Assembly: GCA_009869945.1 (NCBI GenBank)
Contig: WIXG01000011.1
Location: 310,001 to 374,000 of the forward strand
Reading direction: 5' to 3'
From: Mesaphorura yosii
Taxonomy: Eukaryota; Arthropoda; Collembola; Poduromorpha; Tullbergiidae
DNA length: 64,000 nucleotides
Of the stretch, positions 53,201 through 63,295 are shown piece by piece. The notes beneath the pieces were generated by a model. That model had not been told where the DNA came from. It searched no databases and worked only from the letters and a program-made list of their open reading frames with translations. The position numbers and the translations under genes are program-made. Position 1 is the stretch's first letter. Every line of letters starts with the position of its first letter.

Positions 53201-55580
53201 AGGAGGATTGCGAGCACTGCGATGCGAGGAACGAAAAGAATAATGAGAAAATAGGAGAGAAATTCATTTTTATTAAGCGAATTATTTTGCTCTGCTTGCA
53301 AGTGACTCGGTGATTTCGGGTCGAATTAAACTTATTGTCAGCTTCGAATTTGCAAACAACTTTTTCGAACCAAACTAGAGCTAATCTAAGTTGTATATTC
53401 AGGAAATTTACTCAAATGGCAAATGACTATCGGCCGCAAACTTTGTGGCTTTGCCTTGCAAAAACGGCAGCAAACGTACGCACAAGACTCAACAAACTCA
53501 ACACGTACGACGCAGGATCAAAATTAATTAAGCAACAATCAGCACGAAAGGATGCCTTAATCATCACTTTTACTCGAGAGAAAACCACTTTGCTCTGGCT
53601 CGCTCTAAACCCTACCCAATTAATAAATTAATACATTGCTAACGCCTGCCCGTAGCCAAACAAGCCAGCAACCAGCTAGCCAGCCTAGTTTATAGGAGGA
53701 AGGGGTTAATAAATTATGAATTTTCAACTGGTCGCGAGAAAATTCAACACAATTCAGCAGGCAGGCAGGCCAGTGCAGTTAATAAGGTAAGAATGAATGA
53801 GTAAAATGTTTTAATGAACAGATTATTCATGCAGTTTGGAGCAGCAAACCGGTTTCTCGTTCGAGTTTGTGAAAATCCTCGCTTCGTAAAACCACACCAT
53901 TTTGGAACATTATTCGTTAAAATATTATGATGCAATATCATATTTTATAAATACTGTTGTTGATATCGCCGTGCTGCTTGCCGTGCCAGCCGTGAGGAGG
54001 AGTGGACTTGATGCAGTGTACATTGGGTTGGGTGCTGCTGTTGCCCACTTGGCTAATAAGTCAAGTCAAGTCGAGTTTTGTTAAAAAGTTATTATCATCA
54101 AGATGATTTTCCAAGATTCAAGGCAATTGTTGAGTAGTTTGCGTACGTGGACGCATGCGTGAGCGCAGTTAACAGTTTGTACTTTGTTCGACGACAACAA
54201 GAGGAGATAAATTATGAAAGCTTAAAATAAATTACACTCACTTAAATAAATGTTTGACTAATAATTACATGCAACAACCGCGAGAATGAGAACGAGAAAC
54301 CAGTCCGGCTGATCGTGAAGAAAGTACGTGATCCTGAAAAAGTGTAGCACCAGCATCGAGCACCCGCTTTAGACTCTTTCTCCCATTTGCTTGATTTCAT
54401 TTCCAACTCCTCTCAATTTCTGTTACTGACTGAACTGCTTTATTGGCTTATTGGTTTGTTGTTGATTAACTCTAATTTATGAACTGATTTTTCTGGCCCG
54501 TTAATCGAAGTGCGTTCTGTACTCCGTCGTAAGGATTTTCTAAAAAAAAACGAAGTTATTCACATTGTACACCAGGTGAGTCCAGTCAACGAAAAATTGC
54601 CAACTTCATTAGAAGAATTGCCTGGTGATGTGATAATTTCATATAAGACCGAGGGAGGATGAGACTCTGTCGTAAAGAAAGTTGGCAATGGCAGTTTGAG
54701 TGGACTGATTATTCGCTGCAGCTGAAGTGTGACCACTTCTGTAGTTCGAGCCTCGCGAGTCTCGTGCTGCGAGAAAAGTGTAGATTCGGAGTTTCCCTTT
54801 TGCGCTCGTGGGAGAGATGTACTCCATCTCTGACTAAAGATTGTGTTTACTTCCACTTCCTCAGAGATTCCCGCTGACCACTCGTTTTCATCAAAGACTC
54901 TTTGTACTTTGGCTTTGTTTCGTGAGAATCATGACTTATCACTTATACTCCAACCTGGTATTCTGGTTTCTGGATCTCTTCACTTGGCTTCCGGTCATTA
55001 TGATGTGTTTATTAAGACAACGATGATATCCAACGTGCAGGCAAATTGAACAACGTAATCAGCTTATAGAATGGTGGCTATTTTTTTATCGTGTTACGTA
55101 AATTCATTTCATTTCAAGTGTTTGAAAAAGGTGTGGATATGAATGCTCGTACTTCCATGAAGTGCCGACCTTCATGGAGCAGTGCGACATGCTTGCACAA
55201 GGTAGGATCTCCAGCCTGTGTCCTCGGGGCTTTACTCATTGCATTGTTGAGACTACACGAGAACACAAAAAAATTCCATTATGTAATAACTCGAGAGCAC
55301 ATGACACTAGTAATCGGCACTTTGGACACATAACATGCTTTATCGATCGTCAGTGTAAATAGTTGAATTGGAGTCAATTTGCTGTCGAATACTATAATTG
55401 ATATTAACTTGAGAAGCATAAAACGTGAAGGAGCGGTAAACCAGAAACCACGCTTGTACGTTCAACAGTACAGAACTTATCGAGTCAACTCGACATTAAA
55501 TTGAATTTGAAGATTGAAGCATGTACGTAAGACCACAAAAATTAGAAATCTCTTGATACTTTTGACTTTTAGTTAATTTT
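47290..55580. other. Non-coding stretch between ems/E5 copy B and the FAX-type gene
   Basis: About 8.3 kb with no gene I can support. It begins with the 3' UTR of ems/E5 copy B. It contains tandem short words (GGCAGGCA-type at 49390-49403 and 53757-53771; GACTTGACTTGACT at 50641-50654) and the hairpin at 52582-52650. The frames seen are short and overlap each other on both strands, as chance frames do. Confidence 0.55.
52582..52650. repeat. Perfect 30-bp palindrome within a longer interrupted hairpin
   Basis: Positions 52610-52639 form a perfect palindrome centred between 52624 and 52625, with half-site GCAGGCACGGCACTG. Outside it, TTGATCTTTC at 52582-52591 pairs perfectly with GAAAGATCAA at 52641-52650. 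The left side has an 18-base bulge and the right side one base. Single-stranded DNA or RNA from here could fold into a stable stem with a TGCA loop. It could be a small-RNA precursor, a cruciform-forming site or a remnant of a fold-back element. Confidence 0.85.
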
Positions 55581-56593
55581 ATGGTTTCAAGGTCGAAGCC
55601 AAGCGTGAGCCCCACGGCTCAGCCCGACACGGTCGTCGTACACTCGATAGGTCGTGGAAAGACGCTGCCAAACATTTCACCTTTTGTATTGAAGCTGGAA
55701 ACGTACTTGCGAATGGCAAATATTCCGTATCAGGTAAGTTTAATTTAAACATGCAATAAACCCAAGATGTGATAGTGTTATTGAATCCGGTGCGGTATTA
55801 ATAAGTTCGACAGCAAAAAGCCAATGGGACCTAGTGGGAAGACGCCTTGGATATCATTGAATGGAAAAACAATGACGGACTCGCAACTGATCATCGAGTA
55901 CTTGAACACGTAAGATCCTCTCCACCAACACCTCACTGTCTGTGTGATTTCATTTTTGTTTACGAGTGGGTATTTGCAGGCATTTCAATAAGAGTTTGTG
56001 GCCAGCAAATGTGACAAAATCCCAAAAGGCCCTAGCACGGCTCGTACGGGTTTCTTTAGAGGAGCATTGCTACTGGTAAGAAGTTAAATATTTAAACTAT
56101 TTATAAATACTTTCATGTCAATTAGTATTAGTCATTAGTTTCTGATTAATCTCCTAGCTTCAATCTTATGATCCACAGGGGTTTAGTTCACTGGCGATGG
56201 ATCGACAACGTCCAAACACTTGATAAGATCCATGAATTTCCTTCGTTCCAGTTCAGATTAATGAAACTGATTGTTCCACGGCGAATTAAGAGCACGCTCC
56301 ACCAACAAGGAATTGGGAGGCTCAACAAGGAGGACATGGTGCAAATGATTTCGCAAGACATTCGAAACGTGTCAGAGCTGCTCGGAGATAAGCCGTACAT
56401 TCTTGGAGATGAACCATGCCAAGAGGACGCAGCAATTTTTGGTCTTGTCGCGCAGTTTTTGTGGGCTGCTCCACAATCACCCTACGAGAAGCTGGTAACA
56501 GAAGAGCTGCAGAATCTGAAGGAATACTGCCAGCGAATGAAGGAGAAATACTGGGAGGATTGGGACACATGTGTGAATAAACCAACTGGCTAA
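55581..56593 (+). CDS. fax: Failed axon connections (FAX/FAXC)-like protein, metaxin/GST-fold family
   Basis: Four exons, 55581-55733, 55806-55909, 55980-56075 and 56179-56593, give 255 residues. Introns are 72, 70 and 103 bases, all GT..AG with reading frame preserved. The N-terminal thioredoxin-like domain has VVVHSIGRGK, then SPFVLKLETYLRMANIPYQ (33-51) and GKTPWISLNG (62-71). The C-terminal helical domain has EEHCYWGLVHWRWIDN and the family signature GDKPYILGDEPCQEDAAIFG (187-206). Relatives include Drosophila Fax, which acts in axon development with Abl, vertebrate FAXC and nematode CDR proteins. Enzyme activity is not established for the family. The length is near that of CDR proteins and shorter than Drosophila Fax. 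An acceptor-like TTTTAG lies 8 bases before the ATG, so a 5' exon upstream is possible. AATAAA overlaps the stop region (56593-56598). Confidence 0.92.
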
Positions 56594-56802
56594 ATAAATC
56601 CGGTTTTCTTAATCATACCATCCAGTATCAATTTAATCAATCATTAAAGCAATTCATAGTAAAATTGTCATTGTACATTTGAACTTGAACTTTGTACTGT
56701 TCATTATTTCTAGACATTTGTACTTCATTTTTTTTCGCAAAGTTACGCTGACTTGCTTCTTGTGACTTACAATCACCTGAATTGCGCGCACATCAGTTGC
56801 AC

Positions 56803-57241
56803 TTAAGAGCCACGGCCTGCAAAAAAAGCGAGCAGTGAATTCAGCTCAGTCAAGCAAGATAAAAAAGATAAGCTGATAACTCACAATGTTTGCAAGAAAA
56901 CTTGCAGTGTCTCATCATCCACACGAAATGCGAGTCACAATCTCCGCGTTCGGCCCACTTGGGGCAGCTGCGGTTCAGATCAACGCATTTCTCTGGAAAA
57001 AATTTCGACGATTAGTCAAAAATTCTGACGATCATGATTAGGAAGTCTTACCGCACAGATTGCATGACTTTTCGCAGTTGATGGACATCCAGCCAGGATT
57101 GGTCCTGCAGTCACCGCGTTCAGCCCAGCCCGGACAACTTTTCTCTTCATCGTAGCAACGATAAGGACCAGAAGCACCTTCAGCTGTTGTGAAGATGGAC
57201 GCCAGTGCCAACAACGCAAAAAGAGCGGTGCCTCGTAGCAT
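56803..57241 (-). CDS. Small secreted protein with two ShKT (ShK-like) cysteine domains
   Basis: Three exons, 57241-57052, 56992-56885 and 56816-56803, give 103 residues. Introns are 59 and 68 bases. A signal peptide is clear (hydrophobic ALFALLALASIF, cut near TTAEG-AS). Two ShKT domains follow, C29-C63 and C66-C100, each with six cysteines and a shared core: SCPGWAERGDC in the first, SCPKWAERGDC in the second. The last cysteine codon is split, T in exon 2 and GC in the 14-base exon 3, which then encodes RGS and the stop. Reading through the second intron instead would add about nine residues, but the strong GTGAGT donor and TTTTTTTGCAG acceptor favour splicing. A TATA element at 57351-57357 would place transcription start near 57325, supporting the ATG at 57241. 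ShKT domains occur in many extracellular proteins; nothing here indicates venom or ion-channel activity. Confidence 0.88.
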
Positions 57242-57350
57242 CTTTAAAGCTGCGTGTCTCAAATTCGGAAGGAAGGTGACGGAATGTGCGCTCAGCGCAG
57301 GATGAACTTCGACTGAGTTTAATTCTGACCTTCCAATCACATTTTACTGC

Positions 57351-57357
57351 TTATAAA
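57351..57357 (-). promoter_or_regulatory. TATA box of the two-ShKT-domain gene
   Basis: On the minus strand this reads TTTATAA, followed by GCAG. About 30 bases downstream lies GGTCAGAATT, an initiator-like sequence, near 57330-57325. The resulting 5' UTR would be about 85 bases, ending at the ATG at 57241. Confidence 0.5.
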
Positions 57358-59302
57358 TTAAATGAAGGGAATTCTTAATCAGGAAATCTCTTTACGAGCA
57401 TCGTATTTTCCAGAGACTCACGGCAAGGCAAAAGAATCTTGATGGAAATTACCCATAAAACATTCAGACCACTGTCCATTCGGTTCTATTCCTATGCGTT
57501 TCTTATCCCAGCGATTGGCATAAAAATAAGACCTCATTAGGTACAATTTAACCTTATTTAAGTTTACGTCGTCTGCGATCACCGTAAAATTCATTGAATT
57601 AGATACATATTGTAAATTCAATTCATAAAGTTGTAAAAGTTTTTGCCAGCTTGCAAGCACGTATGATTAACACACGAGTAAACTACTTTCAGTGTGTTCG
57701 TGAGTCATCATCTGAATTATAACTAAATCACGTCACACATGCATGGACAGCGAAACCAGATCAGAAATGGATGACATGGCGTAGTAGACTCGGGTTGATA
57801 TTGGCCTTGATTGGATGTGAAACGACGAAATTCACGAAATTCATACTTTCGAGCGGCGGCCGTTAAGAATTTATGCGAAATAGACAAAACCCAGTACAGA
57901 CTTAAAGGTTTATGACTTTGATGTCTGATTTTAAATGCAGGTGGATCCTAGTAATTATATAACTATCATACTCGCCCAGCTGGTACGTGGCTACTTGACA
58001 ATACATTTTAAAGTAGTTATGAATGTATCTTGACCCATTTAGCTTGAGCCGAGCAGCCAGAATCGTCCCTCGCTAGAAATGGTATGAGTTCACTCAGGTC
58101 AGGTCACCGTTTCTTAGTTTTGCGTTGCATCATACATAATTCTTATGTTAGGTTAGTGGTTCTGAATAGCATGCAGCCTGCAACATAACTAACCATCGCC
58201 TGCGATATTACACTTAGAAATTCCTTGCTCGGGCACGTTGGAATATTGGAGCCTTGATATTTCCGTACTCCATTGTCCCTCGAGGACGATCACCGTGTCC
58301 TTTGAGGGCAAGAAAGGTTAACAGGAAACGACAAACGCCTGCCAGTAACAGATTTACGAGTATTCCGAGTCGGTCTCAACTCGAGGTTTTGCCAAGGTCA
58401 GCAGAAAATTATGGTGTGACATTAGTCACATTCATGCTTTGCATTGCCATTACAATGCATGCAACTTGTCATGTACGTTATGCTAATCCGCATCCTATTT
58501 TTAAGACTTTAGCTTTGAAAGTGTCTCATAATATTTTCGTTAGCTTTGCGATGTTGCGAATGCTAATTTCCACTTTAATTAAGTCATTTAGTCTATAATT
58601 AGGAGAATCAGAGACACAAATAGTTCAATTATGCATCGTCTCGTTTCATACCGCTGGTGGTTGGTCTCACTTTCCAGCCAAAGATAATGTATGATTAACG
58701 TAAAGGTCGTATTTTTTGGCATTGCACGGATGATGGAGCGAAAGTGAACCCAAGTGAAACATGCCAAGTTGCATGTACAACTTCCAAAAACATTTGCGTA
58801 CGTGACTCCAACTTCTCCAACTCTAACTGTAGCTCCAGCATTGTGCTAGTGCAAGAGTGCATGGTGAGGCACAGAAATGAGTTCAATAGCACTAGCACGT
58901 TGGCAGTGAGCAGTTGCTAACTACGTAGGCCTCTTTGCATAGAAAAAGACAAAAACAAAGCAGTTCACAGCGCAGCGTTCATATGCTCAGATGGTACGAA
59001 CGATTAGCAAGATTGAACGCAGTATTTAAGGGTGACCCTTCCAGACGTAAACAAAACCATGAAATCAGATAAATGCTAGTGCTCGGCTTATTCAGGTAAA
59101 CTATTCCACAGTATTCATTTTGGATTGTTGGAGTTTTGACTTTGAAACTAATAACTGATACAATTTATTGCTTTACTGACAATTTTAGAAGACAACAACT
59201 GACAATCGAGTGGTCCTGTATAATACAAAAGATCAGAACCGGAGCTAGTGCGCCCCCGAAAGTGACGTGACTTGAACCCAAAACTACCCCGACATCCGTA
59301 CG
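57358..59302. other. Intergenic stretch with no supported gene
   Basis: About 1.9 kb between the divergent ShKT gene and the gene starting at 59303. Short frames here (for example one of about 80 codons at 57418-57660 that lacks an ATG start) show no motif. The right end should hold the promoter and 5' UTR of the 59303 gene; AGTATTTAAG at 59021-59030 is a weak TATA-like element. Confidence 0.5.
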
Positions 59303-60233
59303 ATGACTCCTAATCCAAAACTGACGGTGCTAAGCGACTACATATTGCCACAAAATTGTGCAATTCTGAAAGAAGACCGTAAACATTTTGAAATTGAAAG
59401 TGTCTCCGACTCAGCAGCACCTGATAAACTACAAAAAGATAGGGACTTTGCATCAGAAGAAACATTCTCGCTTCTGACGCGTTGTATCTTGGCCCATGAA
59501 TACCTCAAGCAGCTTAAGCCAAAGTGGTTGACCGCCAATGATGTCCGCGGTGCAGACTCCGATGACGACGCAGAGTTCATGAGCTACTATCACAAATACT
59601 ACGAACATTTTTACCATTTGAAAAGTGACAAACACAAAAAACCAACCAGTATCTTCGAGTCGCAAATACTTGTCCACAATACGTCCAATACTTCGCTTTT
59701 CCCGTTCTTCATTTTTCTCAAGGCAAAGTGGAGGAAGTATTGGAAAGAACAACCTAAGGAGTGAATCCCACCGAAAAGGTACGGAAACATGAACTTACCC
59801 ACCAAATTCAGTCTCCTTACAAGCGCAAAAATATTAACTACTTAGTAACTTTAATATTTACAGGACACAAAGTAAATCTCGCAGCACACCACATCTTTTA
59901 CACCTGCTACCGACGAAAACCTTTGAATAGATTATCAGCATGGATGGAGGCAGGAGTAGTACACCTGCGACTGAGCATTCATCAGTCTCGACGAGTGACT
60001 CGGTTCTGCAGCTCCACAGAGCTTCGATTGATAGTACTGGCAGCAGTTGCGGCACTTCGCCATGCAGTTCAGGACCAGTCGAAGACGGCAAATCCAAGCG
60101 GGGTTTGTATCAGAAGCTGGCTGATATGTTCAAGTCAGTAAATGGCCACGAAGAAGATTTGTCGAAGGACTTTAATTATTATTACGTGTCCGGTCCCTAC
60201 AGTTCACAATATCGTGAGCTTGATACTTGGTAA
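59303..60233 (+). CDS. Unrecognised acidic/serine-rich protein, probably two exons (about 250 residues)
   Basis: Proposed exons 59303-59760 and 59939-60233. The donor is GA|GTGAAT, whose GTGA overlaps the TGA that would otherwise end the first exon. The acceptor is TTATCAG|C. The join is in frame (GA + C makes Asp) and gives 250 residues. The first part has helix-like segments such as LLTRCILAHEYLKQLKPKWL and a run SDDDAEFMSYYHKYYEHFYH. The second part is Ser/Thr-rich (TDSVLQ-like, SIDSTGSSCGTSPCSSGP), followed by GLYQKLADMFKSVN and a tyrosine-rich end, YYYVSGPYSSQYRELDTW. No signal peptide or membrane segment is seen. Alternatives are two separate proteins (153 residues, and 97 from the ATG at 59940), or splicing to the stronger acceptor ending at about 59862, which would add a short different tail. 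I recognise no family. Confidence 0.55.
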
Positions 60234-60730
60234 GCAGGCCTTCGCCGTTCAGCCGTTTTAGTCTTATTGTTTGTAAATAGTTTTTAAAGTGAGTCATTGG
60301 CGATTTGTCTTGCACGGATAAAATGGAACGAACTTAATATTTCTGTTATTTCTACTGACTGTTAAAAGTGTGCAAGTATTGTATTTATCAACTTTTTCCC
60401 TTGTAGACAAAATCTCATGAACTTTAACTGTAAACACTAAATGTAAGAAATTTACTATTTAATTGCAAAAATTGTCACGTTTAATGGTTTAATTTGTTGT
60501 ATGGCTGAGTGTGGCAATATTATACCAATTCTTGTCAATACTAGTACTAGTTATAATGACTGAATAGAATCGAATTGAATGCAATCGTAATTTATTGCCG
60601 TATGATCTGATAAGAAAATATTTTTAAAAAATATACGTGTTTATTAACTATACGTGATACGAAACTTACAAATTGGGTACGTGAATACAAACTAATTTTA
60701 ATAAACGACGAAATGCTGTTAATACGAATT
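60234..60730. other. Convergent 3' UTR region
   Basis: Holds the 3' ends of two facing genes. On the minus strand AATAAA (TTTATT at 60640-60645) lies about 86 bases past the stop of the gene ending at 60731. On the plus strand an AATAAA occurs near 60699, so if it is used the two transcripts overlap. No coding sequence is seen. Confidence 0.5.
60640..60645 (-). terminator. Candidate poly(A) signal of the 854-residue secreted protein gene
   Basis: Reads AATAAA on the minus strand, 86 bases after the stop codon at 60731, a normal distance for a short 3' UTR. Confidence 0.5.
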
Positions 60731-63295
60731 CTAAAAATCTACTGTATAGCTTGCTGTTACGACTTTTGAATTTGGTAGCTCCGAAGTTGCATGATCTGAC
60801 CCTAAAATCTCGTTGTCATTAGGAAATCGAATGTTGCTGTTGCCGCTACTGCTTTTTCCCTGGTCTTGGTAGTTCGAACCCGAATTCGGACTTGCGTACC
60901 GAGACCGAATGTATCTCTCCCTGCACCTTTGCAGCCTCTCGGACGTGGCGATGCTAGCCGCCAGAGCGGAAGTCGGTATCATTCGTCGCCGCTTCGTGTT
61001 CCCGTTCGCGTTTCCAGTTCCCCACTGGGCGTCGTCTCTGCAGTCGTTGAACGGATCGAATCCCAAATCATTGTACTGTTGATATTGCTTATCTCCGCGT
61101 AACGGCAACCGGGTAGAATTGTATCCGAATCCAAATGGAGATCCAGGAATTTGGAATCGATGTTGATGAGGGGTAGAAATAATTTCCTGGATGGATTTGG
61201 GATAGTCGAACTCGGAAAGCGGTGGGATCTGGCCTTCGCCTGCGCCTGCAGGTGGTAGCTGACTACCCCCAAAGCCATCCAGATGATTCGACAATGGAGA
61301 TGGCGGAAGCTGTGGCTGTGGCCTTGGAATTTGTGGGCCGCCTGGGCCCGCCAAGTATGGTGGAGGTAAAGGCAGAGGTAAATTGTTTGGGGCACCAAGT
61401 CCGTAGTTCGGTATTAAGAATGGGTGAGGCGGAGGATGAGGCAGCTGATCCAAGTAGAAGCGGTGAGGAGGTGGAAGAAATACGGATGGAGGAGGAACTT
61501 GGGCGTCAGGAAATAGTGCACTGTTGATTGGAGGCTGCACAACCTGCTGCTTTTGATGATAGAAATGGAAGTAGCCACCCGGGAGACGGGGCGAAGGGTA
61601 CACGAAAGGCTGAAGCTGTTGGGAGGAGTGTTCGTGAGCAGATTTTTGATCTCGATGGCTGGAGTAGTAAGAAGTTGAGTAAGATGGAGACGCTTCAGTG
61701 CCGTGCTGATAAGGTTCTTGGTTAAACTCATACGGGAAAGCAGATTCCAAGTTGTGTTGGCCAGAGCCGTGATCTTGATGCGAAGACGACGGTCTAGACG
61801 CAGGCGAAATGTACGGCTGCATTTCACGAAGGATGTCCGGGACAGAAGGGTAAGCTCCTTGTGGCGGTTTTGATTCATCTTCATGTTCCAGATTATGCGA
61901 AATCTCCTGCCGGAGTCGTTGTTGCTTTTGGAATTGGTTTCGACCCGGATGCTTGTATGCTTGCTTCTTTGGTCGCCTGAGTCTAGGATTCTGATTCTGA
62001 GTGCGTTTCTGATTCATTTTCATGACTTCAGCAGTGTAATCGACTTCGGATGGACGGTGAATCACGGTCAAGTCGTTCGAGACAAATTTCTGAACTCTTG
62101 GCGGTGTCGGTACGTTGTACGTCACGGGGAAGACTAAATACTCCAACTGATCGTTTCCAACTTCGTTCTGCGTGTGCGCAACCGAGTAGTATGCCAAAGG
62201 AATATCGCCGTGATGAATCAAATGGCAATCGCAGGCTGCACCCGGATTTGCCCCGCCTAAGCCATCTAATTGTCGTGTTGCTCTGCTAATTTCCATGTGA
62301 GCTTCGGCATCGACAGTTCTCTTCATCTTATTAGACGTCGTTGACATGTGAAGCTGGATCCCGTTTGGATTGTTGACCATCACACCCGTGATCTTTCCCG
62401 AAATGGTAGTCGGCAGTTTTGCGATGACTCTTTTGGTGTATGGTTCAATTACCTCCCAGCTTGCATTCGCAATCTTTTGCCACAAGCTCTCCAAGTTCTT
62501 GGCCATCTCTTCCGGCACCGGCGCGAACGCAGATCGTGAATTCGGACTCCACGACGCAGTTTCCTCATGTTTGACACCAAGCGAAGCATTACTAGTAATA
62601 TTTTGCATAATCATGCTCTGAAACAGTGCGCTCTGCAATCTTGTTAGCCAGTTTGATGGAAGTTGAACTGTGTCATCTTCGAGTGGAGTGTAAACCGAAT
62701 CAAAATCGTTAAAGGCTGCAATAGAACGACCCTCTGTTGTTGCTGCTGTTGATTCGGCTTCGGCCGATTTTGCTTTTGCGCTTTCCGTTTTCTGGACAGC
62801 CTCCCGTTTTCTTCTAAGCGGGATTAGGCGAGGAGGCTCCGAACCCTGGGAACCGGAAGACTTCACTGTAGAAAATGGAACTATCAGCTTGTAGAATCTC
62901 GAAGAATCAAATTGTAATTGCAGTGCCGAATTGGGCACGGTGGTAGGAGCGGACGCCGAAGCTCTCGAAGCGGGTTCGCTGTCGTTATCCCTGTCAGTGT
63001 CAGTTCGAATTTGTTTCTGTACGTTTGACGATGTCGTCGCGAGCACATTCTCAAAATCTGAGATATCTTGGCCACGGCCACGCACGGGCACGGTTTGGTT
63101 CCTTGTGCCAAAGTATGTTGAATGCTCCGCCTGATTCCCTACAACACGGGTGTAGCAGCAGATTGGCAACTCAAAAACTTTGGCTAAATCTAATGAACCA
63201 CAATTAACAAGTTCACTGGATAATATTAGCACAAGTAATCCCAGGAAGAGAGCAGAAGAGGGATGAAAATCTCGAAGCCCTCGATGAATTCTCAT
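60731..63295 (-). CDS. Secreted proline/glutamine-rich proprotein, unrecognised (854 residues, single exon)
   Basis: Start chosen at the ATG at 63295, the first in-frame ATG; the open frame extends upstream to 63388 without another. A signal peptide is clear: a basic N-terminus, the hydrophobic core ALFLGLLVLILSS, and a likely cut near VNCGS. A CCY motif follows the signal peptide. A furin-type site, RRKR before EAVQ, lies about residue 161-164, and a second basic site, KMKR, occurs before TVDAEAH. A conserved-looking core, CDCHLIHHGDIPLAYYS and LEYLVFPVTYNVPTPPRVQKF, precedes a long Gln/Pro/Tyr-rich disordered region with many PPP runs. The C-terminal part has paired cysteines (DCRDD, QRCRER). 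This suggests an extracellular matrix, cuticle or eggshell-type secreted protein cleaved on export. I recognise no named family. The absence of introns over 2.5 kb is unusual beside its intron-bearing neighbours, but the codons look ordinary. Confidence 0.85.
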   Translation of the reverse strand: MRIHRGLRDFHPSSALFLGLLVLILSSELVNCGSLDLAKVFELPICCYTRVVGNQAEHSTYFGTRNQTVPVRGRGQDISDFENVLATTSSNVQKQIRTDTDRDNDSEPASRASASAPTTVPNSALQLQFDSSRFYKLIVPFSTVKSSGSQGSEPPRLIPLRRKREAVQKTESAKAKSAEAESTAATTEGRSIAAFNDFDSVYTPLEDDTVQLPSNWLTRLQSALFQSMIMQNITSNASLGVKHEETASWSPNSRSAFAPVPEEMAKNLESLWQKIANASWEVIEPYTKRVIAKLPTTISGKITGVMVNNPNGIQLHMSTTSNKMKRTVDAEAHMEISRATRQLDGLGGANPGAACDCHLIHHGDIPLAYYSVAHTQNEVGNDQLEYLVFPVTYNVPTPPRVQKFVSNDLTVIHRPSEVDYTAEVMKMNQKRTQNQNPRLRRPKKQAYKHPGRNQFQKQQRLRQEISHNLEHEDESKPPQGAYPSVPDILREMQPYISPASRPSSSHQDHGSGQHNLESAFPYEFNQEPYQHGTEASPSYSTSYYSSHRDQKSAHEHSSQQLQPFVYPSPRLPGGYFHFYHQKQQVVQPPINSALFPDAQVPPPSVFLPPPHRFYLDQLPHPPPHPFLIPNYGLGAPNNLPLPLPPPYLAGPGGPQIPRPQPQLPPSPLSNHLDGFGGSQLPPAGAGEGQIPPLSEFDYPKSIQEIISTPHQHRFQIPGSPFGFGYNSTRLPLRGDKQYQQYNDLGFDPFNDCRDDAQWGTGNANGNTKRRRMIPTSALAASIATSERLQRCRERYIRSRYASPNSGSNYQDQGKSSSGNSNIRFPNDNEILGSDHATSELPNSKVVTASYTVDF

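Noticed and set aside
57245-57340. Longer start for the ShKT protein, adding 33 residues in front of the signal peptide
   Set aside because: It would bury the signal peptide, and the TATA box at 57351-57357 places transcription start downstream of that upstream codon.
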